Part shown: positions 9,540 to 18,033 of the stretch, piece by piece | Position numbering within the stretch: the first letter of the stretch is position 1 | Layout of the letters: each line of letters opens with the position of its first letter | Assembly (NCBI GenBank): GCA_030065935.1 | Contig: JASJCP010000021.1 | Location: 1-59,292 of the forward strand | Source of the DNA: Xenococcaceae cyanobacterium MO_167.B27 | GTDB taxonomy: Bacteria > Cyanobacteriota > Cyanobacteriia > Cyanobacteriales > Xenococcaceae | Length of the DNA stretch: 59,292 nt | Direction of reading: 5' to 3' | Position numbers and translations under genes: made by a program | Notes under the pieces: model-generated | Seen by the model: only the letters and a program-made list of their open reading frames with translations | What the model was told of the DNA's origin: nothing | Database searches by the model: none

Positions 9540-9710
9540 ATGACTGAAGCAGAATTGCGGGATGAATTAATGACGCTGATGTTTGGTGGAAACAAAGCCC
9601 TAAAGCTTATCCTCTCATGCAAAAATCCTGTGATGTACTTCATCAAATGCCAGCGACAGCGTTATTTTTGGGAAGCGCGATCGCGCTTTTCGAGCCTGCC
9701 ATTCGTCTAA
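9540..9710 (+). pseudogene. cytochrome P450 helix-I remnant
   Basis: ATG 9540 opens a frame reading TEAELRDELMTLMFGGN, which matches the residues leading into helix I of CYP110 proteins (LPELRDELMALTFAGHE in the intact neighbour). The similarity then stops, and the frame ends at TAA 9708. This is a fragment of a P450 gene, distinct in sequence from the neighbour, and it has no haem loop. Confidence 0.55.
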
Positions 9711-9752
9711 AACTCTCGTTCATAGCTCATTTAGGATTACTATCAATCTCTC

Positions 9753-9842
9753 ATAGCGGTTTTCACATGAGTGTACCGATCATCAGTTACTGAACCTGAC
9801 TCAACTGAGAATTCTGTTTTTCATCCAATTGAAAACCGCTAT
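9753..9842. repeat. 90-bp element with 13-bp inverted repeats
   Basis: ATAGCGGTTTTCA at 9753-9765 is exactly reverse-complemented at 9830-9842. It lies 44 bases before the chorismate lyase start. ATAGCGGTTTTCA-type ends are seen in small dispersed cyanobacterial repeats. The element may be a MITE, or it may fold in the leader. Confidence 0.55.
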
Positions 9843-9886
9843 CAACTTTACCCAAAAAAGACCAAACCATAAAAGGAGATTTACAA

Positions 9887-10495
9887 ATGTCTATCAATTA
9901 TACGGAAGCTTTTATCCCCCACAAAAAAGACCAGACCATCAGAGGTAATTTACAACCATCTACCCATTCCAAAACAAGAAATAATTTAAATGGGTTTCAG
10001 AGGATGTTAATGAAAGCTAATGGCACCGTTACAGCTATGTTAGAAGCTTACTTATCTGAGCCAATTCAAGTAGTTAAACTCTCAGAAAATATAGCCACAA
10101 TGAAACTTGAATTTCCCAACATTAAATTGAATTCAGAAGAGCAAGTTATTGCCAGAAAAGTCCTCCTTCAAGGAAAGATGAGCGGTGGTAATTTTATCTA
10201 TGCTGATTCGCTTATCCTGATTAATAACCTAGATGAACGATTTAGAAATCAATTACTGAACACCAATATACCAATTGGTAAGCTCTGGACAGAGCACAAA
10301 GTTGAAACTTTCAAAGAAATCATAGAATCTGGCATAGAGCCAGCCAATGAATTGTCAAATTATTTCTGTATTGATCCCAAGGAAAATTTACTTTTCCGTA
10401 CCTATTCTGTGTCCTCTCAAGGAAAAATCAACATGATTATTACTGAAAAGTTTCCTGAGAGTTATTTTTCGCCACAAGTTACATTAGCGTCTTAA
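9887..10495 (+). CDS. chorismate lyase, DUF98/UbiC-like
   Basis: This 202-residue protein resembles the DUF98 chorismate pyruvate-lyases (as in mycobacterial phenolic glycolipid synthesis and cyanobacterial quinone synthesis). It has the N-terminal block FQRMLMKANGTVTAMLEAYL, the strand ARKVLLQGK followed by FIYADSLI, the PIGKLWTEHKVETFKEI block and the C-terminal MIITEKFP with the expected glutamate. The reaction is chorismate to 4-hydroxybenzoate plus pyruvate. It has a clear ribosome site (AAAGGAGA). The first ~30 residues are not conserved and are probably disordered. This gene links the shikimate genes of the locus to a phenol product. The genome presumably carries another copy for plastoquinone, which cannot be checked here. 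Confidence 0.8.
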   Translation: MSINYTEAFIPHKKDQTIRGNLQPSTHSKTRNNLNGFQRMLMKANGTVTAMLEAYLSEPIQVVKLSENIATMKLEFPNIKLNSEEQVIARKVLLQGKMSGGNFIYADSLILINNLDERFRNQLLNTNIPIGKLWTEHKVETFKEIIESGIEPANELSNYFCIDPKENLLFRTYSVSSQGKINMIITEKFPESYFSPQVTLAS

Positions 10496-10899
10496 GATTG
10501 AATAACTTGTGGGTTCACTATCCCCTATCAGCGATCCTCAGAACGAGGACGGAAGCATTGTGAGTAGCTACGTTAGAGTAAGGGATTTAGGTTACGTCGA
10601 ATTCAGGTAATCGCGATCTCGTTTTGGTAAGCCACTAAGGCTTTCACTCTCAAGAAATTTCCTATTACCGATATATTTTCAAGCTTTGTTGCTTGCGTTA
10701 CTTCAGGTAGCTAAGGGGTCTTATTTCTTCTCGGAGCTAGCGATAGCAAAACTAACAGACCCTTGATGATGACCGTTATTACTGATTGTTTTAAAGCCCA
10801 GAGCTTGGATATTTCATCCCTTAATTTAGCAAGGCTGAGTTCATGGTAACTCTCAAATATCTTTGCTAATCAAAAACGTCAACTTACGTAAAAATAAGT
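10496..10899. other. 404-bp spacer with hairpin before the permease gene
   Basis: No gene is visible. At 10826-10869 an imperfect hairpin forms (TTAGCAA with TTGCTAA, plus an inner GAGTT/AACTC pair), ending 30 bases before the permease start. It could be a leader structure. Confidence 0.35.
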
Positions 10900-11991
10900 A
10901 TGTTCAACCAAAAATCAGCTCTAAAGACAAAAAAACGCAACATAAACAGCCAGAGCCAATTTATCTCCAAATTTTTCAAACTTGCTGCTAGGAATGTGTT
11001 TTCTCAACACTTTATTGGCATCAGCATACTAGTTGCTGTCACTGTCTGGATTGTCTGGTTGACTCTAATTGGTCCTACCCGCGCTCTTTCTAATCTGATT
11101 GTTAACTGGGAGGCTGCCGTAACTATGATTTTTGGTTCTATGGTAGCAGGGGGTACGAGCATGGGTGGGGGAGCAGTTGCTTTTCCAGTTTTCACCAAGG
11201 TGCTGCACGTTCCGCCAACCGAGGCAAAGGTATTTTCTCTAGCCATTCAAAGTATCGGGATGAGTGCAGCGTCATTGACCATTGTGGCAATGAAAACCAA
11301 GGTAGAGTGGCGGTTCATCCGTTGGGCAAGTCTTGGAGGTGTTCCTGGCATTATCTTAGGTTCAGTCTTTTTAGCCCCAGTTTTGCCCCCAGATTTAATC
11401 AAGTTTTCTTTCACGATGATGACCTGTAGTTTTGCTATGGTTCTGTTCGCTTTAAATCGCACAAGAAGAAATCCGCATTTAGCTATCCCTTCTTGGGGGA
11501 AAAGAGAACGAGTTTTCTCTCTAATAGCAGGACTTTGGGGAGGAATCGTTAGCGGTTTAGTAGGCAGTGGTATGGATATTATTGGTTTTTCCATAATGGT
11601 GTTACTGTTTGGCTTGTGCGAAAAGGTAAGCACTCCGACCTCCGTTATTTTGATGGCTATCAATGCTGTGGTTGGTTTTATCCTTCATCAATACTTTATT
11701 GGTGACTTTGTCGAGCCTATAACTAATTATTGGCTAGCAGCAGTACCAGTAGTTGTAGTTGGTGCCCCAACAGGTGCTATATTGTGCAATTTGATGAAAC
11801 GAAAAACCATTAGCAGGATGCTTATTGGTCTAATCTTAAACGAGTCAGTTAGTTCTTTTTTCCTTATTCCTTTAACTGCCAAGCTCCTCTGTTATTCTCT
11901 CGTCGTATTTGCCATCTTCTTATCAATTTATTACTGGATGTACAAAAGCCGAATCTATGTCGCTCCCAGTTTTATTCGTGAAAGATACTGA
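10900..11991 (+). CDS. TauE/SafE-family membrane permease
   Basis: This 363-residue polytopic membrane protein (about eight or nine hydrophobic segments) begins with a basic cytoplasmic tail of ~35 residues. The internally duplicated glycine-rich motif of TauE/SafE proteins is visible (GSMVAGGTSMGGGAVAFP near residue 80, and GLWGGIVSGLVGSGMDIIG near 215). The family moves sulfite, sulfonates, sulfolactate and related anions across the inner membrane. With the sulfotransferase 1.6 kb downstream, either sulfur anion supply or removal of a sulfated product is possible; the sequence cannot decide. Its last 37 codons are repeated downstream (12076-12186). Confidence 0.75.
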   Translation: MFNQKSALKTKKRNINSQSQFISKFFKLAARNVFSQHFIGISILVAVTVWIVWLTLIGPTRALSNLIVNWEAAVTMIFGSMVAGGTSMGGGAVAFPVFTKVLHVPPTEAKVFSLAIQSIGMSAASLTIVAMKTKVEWRFIRWASLGGVPGIILGSVFLAPVLPPDLIKFSFTMMTCSFAMVLFALNRTRRNPHLAIPSWGKRERVFSLIAGLWGGIVSGLVGSGMDIIGFSIMVLLFGLCEKVSTPTSVILMAINAVVGFILHQYFIGDFVEPITNYWLAAVPVVVVGAPTGAILCNLMKRKTISRMLIGLILNESVSSFFLIPLTAKLLCYSLVVFAIFLSIYYWMYKSRIYVAPSFIRERY

Positions 11992-12026
11992 TATTTTTGC
12001 TCAACTCTAAATGTTTAGGGATATCC

Positions 12027-12055
12027 ATTTTTTATCTTGAAATTTGATAAAAAAT
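12027..12055. terminator. AT-rich hairpin after the permease gene
   Basis: ATTTTTTATC and GATAAAAAAT form a perfect 10-bp stem around a 9-nt loop, 36 bases after the permease stop. The stem is weak in GC, so it may be a processing or terminator-like signal rather than a strong terminator. Confidence 0.35.
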
Positions 12056-12075
12056 AGAAAATTCCTTTAAATGCC

Positions 12076-12186
12076 AACCTCTTCTGTTTTTCTCTCTTCT
12101 TGTTTGCCATCTTCTCATCAATTTATTACTGGATGTACAAAAGCCAAATTTATGTCGCTCCCAGTTTTATTCGTGAGAGATACTGA
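12076..12186 (+). pseudogene. duplicated 3' end of the TauE/SafE gene
   Basis: These 111 bases align without gaps to 11881-11991, the last 37 codons (including stop) of the permease. They still read in frame as ...IYYWMYKSQIYVAPSFIRERY. Only the tail of a second permease copy is left, so either a tandem paralogue was deleted or only the end was duplicated. Confidence 0.75.
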
Positions 12187-12248
12187 CATTTTTTACCAAC
12201 CCTAAATATTTTCTGATAATTTCCCAATCCTTAAGGAGGTTTAAGCCA

Positions 12249-13346
12249 ATGATTGTAGTAATGAAAACTGATACCCCTAACTTAGAAATTCAACGAATTA
12301 TCCAAGAATTACAAAGTGAAAGTATTACACCCGAAAAAATTGTCGGTAAACACAAAGTCATAATTGGTTTAGTAGGAGATACTGCCGGTCTCAATCCTCA
12401 GCACCTTCAACAACTAAGTCCTTTTATTGAAAAGGTGATGCGAGTTGATAAGCCTTTTAAAAGAGCTAGTTTAGAATTTCGTCATGGAGAACCCACAGAA
12501 GTCTCTGTCCCTACTCCCAATGGAGTTGTGGTTTTCGGTCAAAATCATCCTATCGTTACTGTAGCTGGTCCCTGTTCTGTAGAAAATGAAGAAATGATCG
12601 TTGAGACAGCTCGGCGAGTGAAGGCAGCAGGAGCTCAGTTGTTGCGAGGTGGAGCTTATAAGCCTAGAACTTCTCCCTATTCTTTCCAAGGACATGGTGA
12701 GAGTGCTTTAGGTTTGCTAGCTAAAGCTCGCGAGGTTACAGGCTTGGGTATCGTCACTGAACTAATGGATCCAGCCGATCTAGCTAAAGTTGCGGAGGTA
12801 GCTGACATAATCCAAATTGGGGCTCGTAATATGCAGAATTTCTCACTTTTGAAACAATTAGGAGCAATTAATAAGCCAATTTTACTCAAACGAGGAATGG
12901 CAGCCACCATTGAAGATTGGCTGATGTCTGCGGAGTACATTTTGGCAGCAGGGAACCCAAATGTGATTTTGTGCGAGCGAGGAATTCGCACCTTTGACCG
13001 TAAGTATACCCGTAATACTCTCGATCTTTCTGCTGTTCCCGTCCTGCGAACTCTCACTCACTTACCCATTATGGTCGATCCTAGCCATGGTACAGGAAAA
13101 GCAGAGTATGTCCCAACGATGGCTAAAGCTGCGATCGTGGCTGGAGCAGATTCTCTAATGATTGAGGTTCACCCCAATCCAACCAAGGCTCTCTCAGATG
13201 GACCACAGTCTCTAACACTAGAAGGATTCGACCAGTTAATGCAGCAGATGGCTCTTATTGGTCAAGCTGTTGGTCGTTGGTCGAAAAAATTTTCGATATC
13301 GACAGCCACCCCTGCTTCACAGAAACCTCTAACTGCCAAAGCTTAG
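12249..13346 (+). CDS. aroF: DAHP synthase (AroF/AroA-I-beta type, with N-terminal ferredoxin-like domain)
   Basis: 3-Deoxy-7-phosphoheptulonate synthase condenses PEP and erythrose-4-phosphate, the first shikimate step. The 365 residues comprise an N-terminal ferredoxin-like regulatory domain (~1-85) and the TIM barrel. Barrel motifs seen are AGPCSVE, LRGGAYKPRTSPYSFQG, LLKRGM, ILCERGIRTF and PIMVDPSHGTGK, which carry the expected PEP/E4P and metal ligands. The start at 12249 follows an AAGGAGG site. Type I-beta enzymes with this extra domain are feedback-inhibited by tyrosine or phenylalanine in other bacteria; whether this copy is released from control cannot be read from sequence. It lies between the permease and the sulfotransferase, apart from the aroA-B group. 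Confidence 0.92.
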   Translation: MIVVMKTDTPNLEIQRIIQELQSESITPEKIVGKHKVIIGLVGDTAGLNPQHLQQLSPFIEKVMRVDKPFKRASLEFRHGEPTEVSVPTPNGVVVFGQNHPIVTVAGPCSVENEEMIVETARRVKAAGAQLLRGGAYKPRTSPYSFQGHGESALGLLAKAREVTGLGIVTELMDPADLAKVAEVADIIQIGARNMQNFSLLKQLGAINKPILLKRGMAATIEDWLMSAEYILAAGNPNVILCERGIRTFDRKYTRNTLDLSAVPVLRTLTHLPIMVDPSHGTGKAEYVPTMAKAAIVAGADSLMIEVHPNPTKALSDGPQSLTLEGFDQLMQQMALIGQAVGRWSKKFSISTATPASQKPLTAKA

Positions 13347-13353
13347 CCAAATT

Positions 13354-13500
13354 CGCAGCTAGGATATGTCTGCAAAGTCAATTTTGTTAAGATTTGGAAT
13401 AAAAAACAATACGGTGCGTAAAAAGGTCAACTTAACCCCGATAAGTATTTAGCAGATCAAAACCAAAGATTTTTCACTTTGCAGATATTTTGTAGCTGCG
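13354..13500. repeat. 147-bp element with 25-nt imperfect inverted ends
   Basis: CGCAGCTA...TCTGCAAAGT at 13354-13378 is mirrored by ACTTTGCAGA...TAGCTGCG at 13476-13500, with only a few mismatches. It fills most of the gap between the DAHP synthase and sulfotransferase genes. It is a likely MITE-like insertion or a long-range hairpin. Confidence 0.5.
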
Positions 13501-13598
13501 TAGGAAAGATATTCAATTTTCCTTATTGACAGGATTTGAAAATGAGCAAAACATACAATCTAAATCAAAAATCAGACTTATTTTGAGGTATAGATATC

Positions 13599-14573
13599 AT
13601 GAAAAACGTAGTAGAATCCAACATCAAAAAAATGGCGTTTCAAGTTGCCAGAAACACTTTTTTTAAAGAATATCCAGAGCATTTTAAAGATTTATGTGAA
13701 CGAGCACTGAATACCTCTAAAACTAAGGAAATACCTTTCCTTCACTCCAAGGTAAACGGGTTGATCTTGCCACCTTATATGACAGAAGAACAAGTGAGGA
13801 TTTATACTACATTCCAAACTCGTCCTGGAGATGTTTTTTTGGTCACTTATCCCAAGTCAGGAACCACATGGCTCGCAGAAATCATCCGTTGCATTGCTCA
13901 GCCAAAAGAATCCGACAAGGAAAATCTTATTGGTGGTCCAGTACCTACGTTTGATATGGCTACTCAAGAGCAACTAGAAGCTGTACCCTCCCCACGCTAT
14001 ATGTCTACCCATTTACCATTTTCTCTATTGCCGCGCAGCAGCGAACATGAAGTGAAGTATATCTATCTTGCTCGCAATCCAAAAGATGTGGCTGTTTCTT
14101 ACTTTCACTTCAGCTCGATGCCATTTCTCAACTTTGACGGCACATGGGAAGAATTTCTACAATATTTCATGAAGGGAAATATTCCTGGAGGTTCATACTT
14201 TGACCATGTTTTGGAATGGTGGTCGCACCAGGATGATGAAAATATTCTTTTTCTCAAGTATGAAGATCTCAAAAAAGATCTTAAAAGTCAGGTCAAAATT
14301 ATCGCCGAATTCCTTGGCTTCAAATTCTCAGATGAGGAGGCAAAAGCTGTGGTAAAACAATGTACCTTCCAAGCCATGAAGTCAAATTCCAATCAAGACA
14401 TTAGTAAATTCGTGGATAAATTATTTAAAAAAGGTTCGCACTTGCGCAAGGGAATTGTAGGCGACTGGAAAAACCATTTCTCGGATGAGCAATTAGAAGA
14501 ATTCGATAAATTGTACCAATCCCGCCTGAATGGAACTGGTCTTAAGTTTGAATTTCAATCTGTAGCTGAATAG
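13599..14573 (+). CDS. PAPS-dependent sulfotransferase, cytosolic SULT type
   Basis: This 324-residue protein transfers sulfate from PAPS to a hydroxyl or amine. The 5'-phosphosulfate loop TYPKSGTTW lies at residues 83-91, the catalytic histidine is H138 (STHLPFSLLP), the 3'-phosphate site is LARNPKDVAVSYFHF with R159 and S167, and the C-terminal RKGIVGDWKNHF loop lies near 286. The overall plan is that of animal-type phenol/alcohol sulfotransferases rather than carbohydrate or PKS-fused ones. About 40 extra N-terminal residues precede the fold. With a chorismate lyase in the locus, a phenolic acceptor is the simplest guess. It has its own ~250-base upstream gap. Confidence 0.88.
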   Translation: MKNVVESNIKKMAFQVARNTFFKEYPEHFKDLCERALNTSKTKEIPFLHSKVNGLILPPYMTEEQVRIYTTFQTRPGDVFLVTYPKSGTTWLAEIIRCIAQPKESDKENLIGGPVPTFDMATQEQLEAVPSPRYMSTHLPFSLLPRSSEHEVKYIYLARNPKDVAVSYFHFSSMPFLNFDGTWEEFLQYFMKGNIPGGSYFDHVLEWWSHQDDENILFLKYEDLKKDLKSQVKIIAEFLGFKFSDEEAKAVVKQCTFQAMKSNSNQDISKFVDKLFKKGSHLRKGIVGDWKNHFSDEQLEEFDKLYQSRLNGTGLKFEFQSVAE

Positions 14574-15064
14574 TAGGCAAGTAGGTAGTTAGAGAGAATT
14601 TTCAAGGATTTTGGCTGATGCCACAGGTTCACAAATCTACCCTGAAAGCCTTGAAAGTTTAGGATTTATAGCACCACGTATGTAGGGAACGGACATTTTT
14701 AAACAAGCTCACTTGCTACTTGCTTGTACCGACGTTCTGTCAGAACCTCCTCTACGCTACTTGCTACTTGCTACAGAAGAACCAATAACTTGACTTGTCC
14801 TAATCTAATTTTGTACGGCTATATTATCCCGAAAGTTAACTCCCTCAATCTCTTGTAGCTACATTTACGCTGGCTATCGATAGCCAGTATAAACCAAAGA
14901 TGACGGACGGCAACACTCTTCCCCCGATATGAATTCGGGGGTCGCATCCTCACGATTAATACTTTTGACGCTTAAGTAGGTAGGCATAAAAAACTACAAA
15001 ACTTATTACCAGATGAGCTGTTGCCTTCTTTTACTATTTTCTATCTAATTTTACCCAGCTACTT
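14574..15064. other. 491-bp spacer with palindromes and short tandem repeats
   Basis: No gene is seen. It contains CTTGCTACTTGCTAC-type heptamer repeats near 14700-14775 and a perfect 18-bp palindrome CTGGCTATCGATAGCCAG at 14870-14887. It also has a stem CCCCCGA/TCGGGGG with a 7-nt loop at 14921-14941. The palindrome could be an operator for the ppsA gene. Confidence 0.45.
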
Positions 15065-17515
15065 ATGTACACTCAAATCGCCAACCTTTATACCAAACCC
15101 GCTAATGCTAATGTCTACACTCGTTCTTTGACAAGCCTTAGCCTCAAAGACCTCCCTCTTGTCGGAGGAAAAAATGCTTCTTTAGGGGAAATGATGCAGG
15201 CTCTTAAACAAGAAGGAATTGGGATCCCCAATGGTTTTGCCATCACAGTAGATGCCTATCGAGATTACCTCAAAGCCAATAACTTGACTGAAAAAATTAA
15301 GTTCTATCTCACAGACCTAGAAAAGGGCAATATTTCCCTGGAACAAGCGGGAACAGTCATACGCAGACTCTTCTATCAGTCTTCCCTCCCAGAGACAATT
15401 CAAGCGGAAATTACCAATGCCTATACCGAATTATGTCGCTTGTATAACACCGAAAAAGTTGACGTTGCGGTCAGAAGTAGTGCTACTGCAGAAGATTTAC
15501 CCGATGCCAGTTTTGCTGGTCAACAGGAATCTTATCTTAATGTTAGCGGTATTGCAGAAGTTCTCGAAGCTTGTCGCAAGTGCTATGCTTCTCTATTTAC
15601 AGACCGCGCTATTAGCTATCGTAATACCCAAGGCTTTGACCATCTCGAAGTAAGCCTCTCCATCGGGATTCAGAAGATGGTACGGTCTGACTTAGCTAGT
15701 GCAGGGGTAATGTTTTCTATCGATCCAGAAACTGGATTCAATAACATTATTTTGATTACAGGTGCGTGGGGATTGGGGGAAAATGTAGTTCAAGGCACTG
15801 TCAACCCAGATGAATTCCGTGTCTTTAAACCTTTGTTAAATCAACCATCACTGCAACCTATTGTCGAGAAAACCCCTGGTTCCAAGGAAAAAAAGCTGAT
15901 TTATGCCCAAGGAACAAATCAACAGACTCGTCAGGTGGAAACCTCTCCTGCTGAACGCCAATCTTTAATTCTGAGAGATTCGGAAATTCTGCAATTGGCA
16001 CAATGGGCAAAACGCATTGAATCTCATTACGGTAGACCAATGGATATTGAGTGGGCAAAAGATGGTACTACAGGAGAGTTATTTATTGTCCAAGCTAGAC
16101 CAGAAACTGTCCAGTCTCGCCAGGGAGTAGGAATTCTCAAAACCTATGCACTCAAGCAGTCTAATAAACCAATATTAACTGGATTGAGTGTCGGAGCAGC
16201 GATCGCAACAGGTAAGATTTGTTTAATTGAAAGTGCCGAACAGATTGACCAATTTGAAGATGGGGCAATCTTAGTTACAAAAATGACTGACCCTGACTGG
16301 GTTCCTGTAATGAAACGAGCAGCAGGTATTGTTACCGATTCTGGAGGACGCACCTGTCATGCTGCTATTATCAGTCGTGAATTAGGAATTCCCGCAGTTG
16401 TCGGGACGCTCCGAGCAACCCAATTATTGCAACAGCATCAGGAGATTACCATTTCTTGTGCGGAAGGAGATAGAGGACACATTTATAATGGCATTTTAGA
16501 ATACGAGCAATCAGAAGTCAGTTTAGAGGGCATCCCAGAAACTAAGACTCGTATCATGATGAATATTGCCAGTCCTGCAACAGCTTTTAAATGGTGGAAG
16601 TTACCAGTTAATGGTATTGGTTTAGCGCGGATGGAATTTATCATTAATAACCTGATTAAGATTCATCCTCTCGCCTTAATTCATTTCGAGCAGCTAAAAG
16701 ATCGAGAAGCCAAGCAGCAAATTCGTGCTATAACCCAGGGATATAAAGATAAAAAAGCCTATTTTGTAGATTTGTTGGCGCAGGGAATTGCCAAGATTGC
16801 TGCTTCTCAGTATCCTGAACCAGTAATTGTCAGGATGAGTGATTTTAAAACTAATGAATATGCGGATTTAATTGGGGGAAGACAATTCGAGCCATCGGAA
16901 GCCAACCCAATGCTAGGATTTCGCGGTGCTTCTCGTTATTACAGTCCTCGTTATCGGGAAGGATTTGCTCTAGAGTGCCAAGCAATTAAGCGGGTACGGG
17001 AGGTAATTGGTTTGGATAATGTGATTATTATGATTCCCTTCTGTCGTCGCTTGCAGGAAGCCGATCGAGTGTTGGAAGTTTTGGCGGAAAATGGACTAAC
17101 ACGGGGAGAAAATGGCTTACAAGTTTATGTCATGTGCGAAGTTCCCTCCAATGTGGAGTTAGCAGCCGAATTTTCTCAACGGTTTGATGGTTTTTCCATC
17201 GGTACTAATGACTTGACCCAGTTAGTGTTAGGCATAGACCGAGATTCTGAAGAGTTGGCAGAATTATTTGACGAGCGGGATTTAGCAGTCAAGCGGATGA
17301 TTCGTCGCCTAATTAAAACGGCTCATGAGCAAGGTCGTAAAGTGGGCATTTGTGGTCAAGCTCCTTCCGATCATCCCGATTTTGCCACTTTTTTGGTGGA
17401 AGCAGGAATTGACTCAATTTCCCTGAATCCTGATAGTGCGATCGCAGTCAAACAGCAAGTAGCGCAGACGGAAGCGAAGCTAGAGAACAGGCTGATTCCA
17501 CGTCGGGCTGCGTGA
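15065..17515 (+). CDS. ppsA: phosphoenolpyruvate synthase
   Basis: PEP synthase (pyruvate, water dikinase) makes PEP from pyruvate and ATP. The 816 residues show the ATP-grasp domain (LVGGKNASLGEM, VAVRSSATAEDLPDASFAGQ), the phospho-carrier domain with GGRTCHAAIISREL, where H432 is the phosphorylated histidine, and the C-terminal PEP barrel with the catalytic Cys763 (GICGQAPSD). Its length fits the family, and no active-site residue I can check is missing. Here it fits as a PEP feeder: two PEP are used per chorismate, and the chorismate lyase upstream returns one pyruvate. It begins at ATG without an obvious ribosome site. Confidence 0.92.
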   Translation: MYTQIANLYTKPANANVYTRSLTSLSLKDLPLVGGKNASLGEMMQALKQEGIGIPNGFAITVDAYRDYLKANNLTEKIKFYLTDLEKGNISLEQAGTVIRRLFYQSSLPETIQAEITNAYTELCRLYNTEKVDVAVRSSATAEDLPDASFAGQQESYLNVSGIAEVLEACRKCYASLFTDRAISYRNTQGFDHLEVSLSIGIQKMVRSDLASAGVMFSIDPETGFNNIILITGAWGLGENVVQGTVNPDEFRVFKPLLNQPSLQPIVEKTPGSKEKKLIYAQGTNQQTRQVETSPAERQSLILRDSEILQLAQWAKRIESHYGRPMDIEWAKDGTTGELFIVQARPETVQSRQGVGILKTYALKQSNKPILTGLSVGAAIATGKICLIESAEQIDQFEDGAILVTKMTDPDWVPVMKRAAGIVTDSGGRTCHAAIISRELGIPAVVGTLRATQLLQQHQEITISCAEGDRGHIYNGILEYEQSEVSLEGIPETKTRIMMNIASPATAFKWWKLPVNGIGLARMEFIINNLIKIHPLALIHFEQLKDREAKQQIRAITQGYKDKKAYFVDLLAQGIAKIAASQYPEPVIVRMSDFKTNEYADLIGGRQFEPSEANPMLGFRGASRYYSPRYREGFALECQAIKRVREVIGLDNVIIMIPFCRRLQEADRVLEVLAENGLTRGENGLQVYVMCEVPSNVELAAEFSQRFDGFSIGTNDLTQLVLGIDRDSEELAELFDERDLAVKRMIRRLIKTAHEQGRKVGICGQAPSDHPDFATFLVEAGIDSISLNPDSAIAVKQQVAQTEAKLENRLIPRRAA

Positions 17516-17600
17516 CGAAATCCCGACCAATTGGGATTTGATATTAATACAGACAAGTTAACCAACGAGACAACAGTTTAGTTCAAAAAGGATTCTACTA

Positions 17601-17996
17601 ATGCAAGATGCAAAAGCTAATTATGCTAAATCTTCCCAGACCTCTGTCAGTTATTTCAGTGCGCTTTTTACTACCTTAATACTAATAATCGGGGGAATTA
17701 CTGCTTATAGTCTCTGGCAATTGTCTCAAACTGAAGTGGAATCAAATCCAGTCCCAACCTTACCAGAAATAAAAACAGTAACGGCTTTAGGACATTTAGA
17801 ACCTAGTGGTGAGGTAATACAAGTTTCTGCCTCCTCTTCTACTGAGCGAGTAGAAGAATTGCTAGTTAAAAAAGGCGATCGCGTAGCCAAAGGTCAAATA
17901 ATTGCCATTTTAAATAGTCGCAATCGCCTACAAGCTGCCTTCAAATTTCATTTAATCTCTCGTGACTATGATCGACGCTTCAGACACAAAGATTGA
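17601..17996 (+). CDS. truncated HlyD/DevB-family adaptor
   Basis: This 131-residue protein has an N-terminal membrane helix (FSALFTTLILIIGGITAYSL) and then the first lipoyl/biotinyl half of a DevB-type membrane-fusion protein (TALGHLEPSGEVIQVSA...VKKGDRVAKGQIIAIL). Family members are 400-470 residues. The coiled-coil, second lipoyl half and beta-barrel are gone, and after about residue 115 the tail is unrelated. In another frame, 17964-17999 reads VTMIDASDTKIDV, reminiscent of a DevB beta-barrel piece. An internal deletion with frameshift is therefore likely. It is still followed at close range by intact devC and devA, whose exporter would need an adaptor from elsewhere. Confidence 0.7.
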   Translation: MQDAKANYAKSSQTSVSYFSALFTTLILIIGGITAYSLWQLSQTEVESNPVPTLPEIKTVTALGHLEPSGEVIQVSASSSTERVEELLVKKGDRVAKGQIIAILNSRNRLQAAFKFHLISRDYDRRFRHKD

Positions 17997-18033
17997 TGTA
18001 TAGCAATCCTACAGGAAAATTAGTACAACAACA

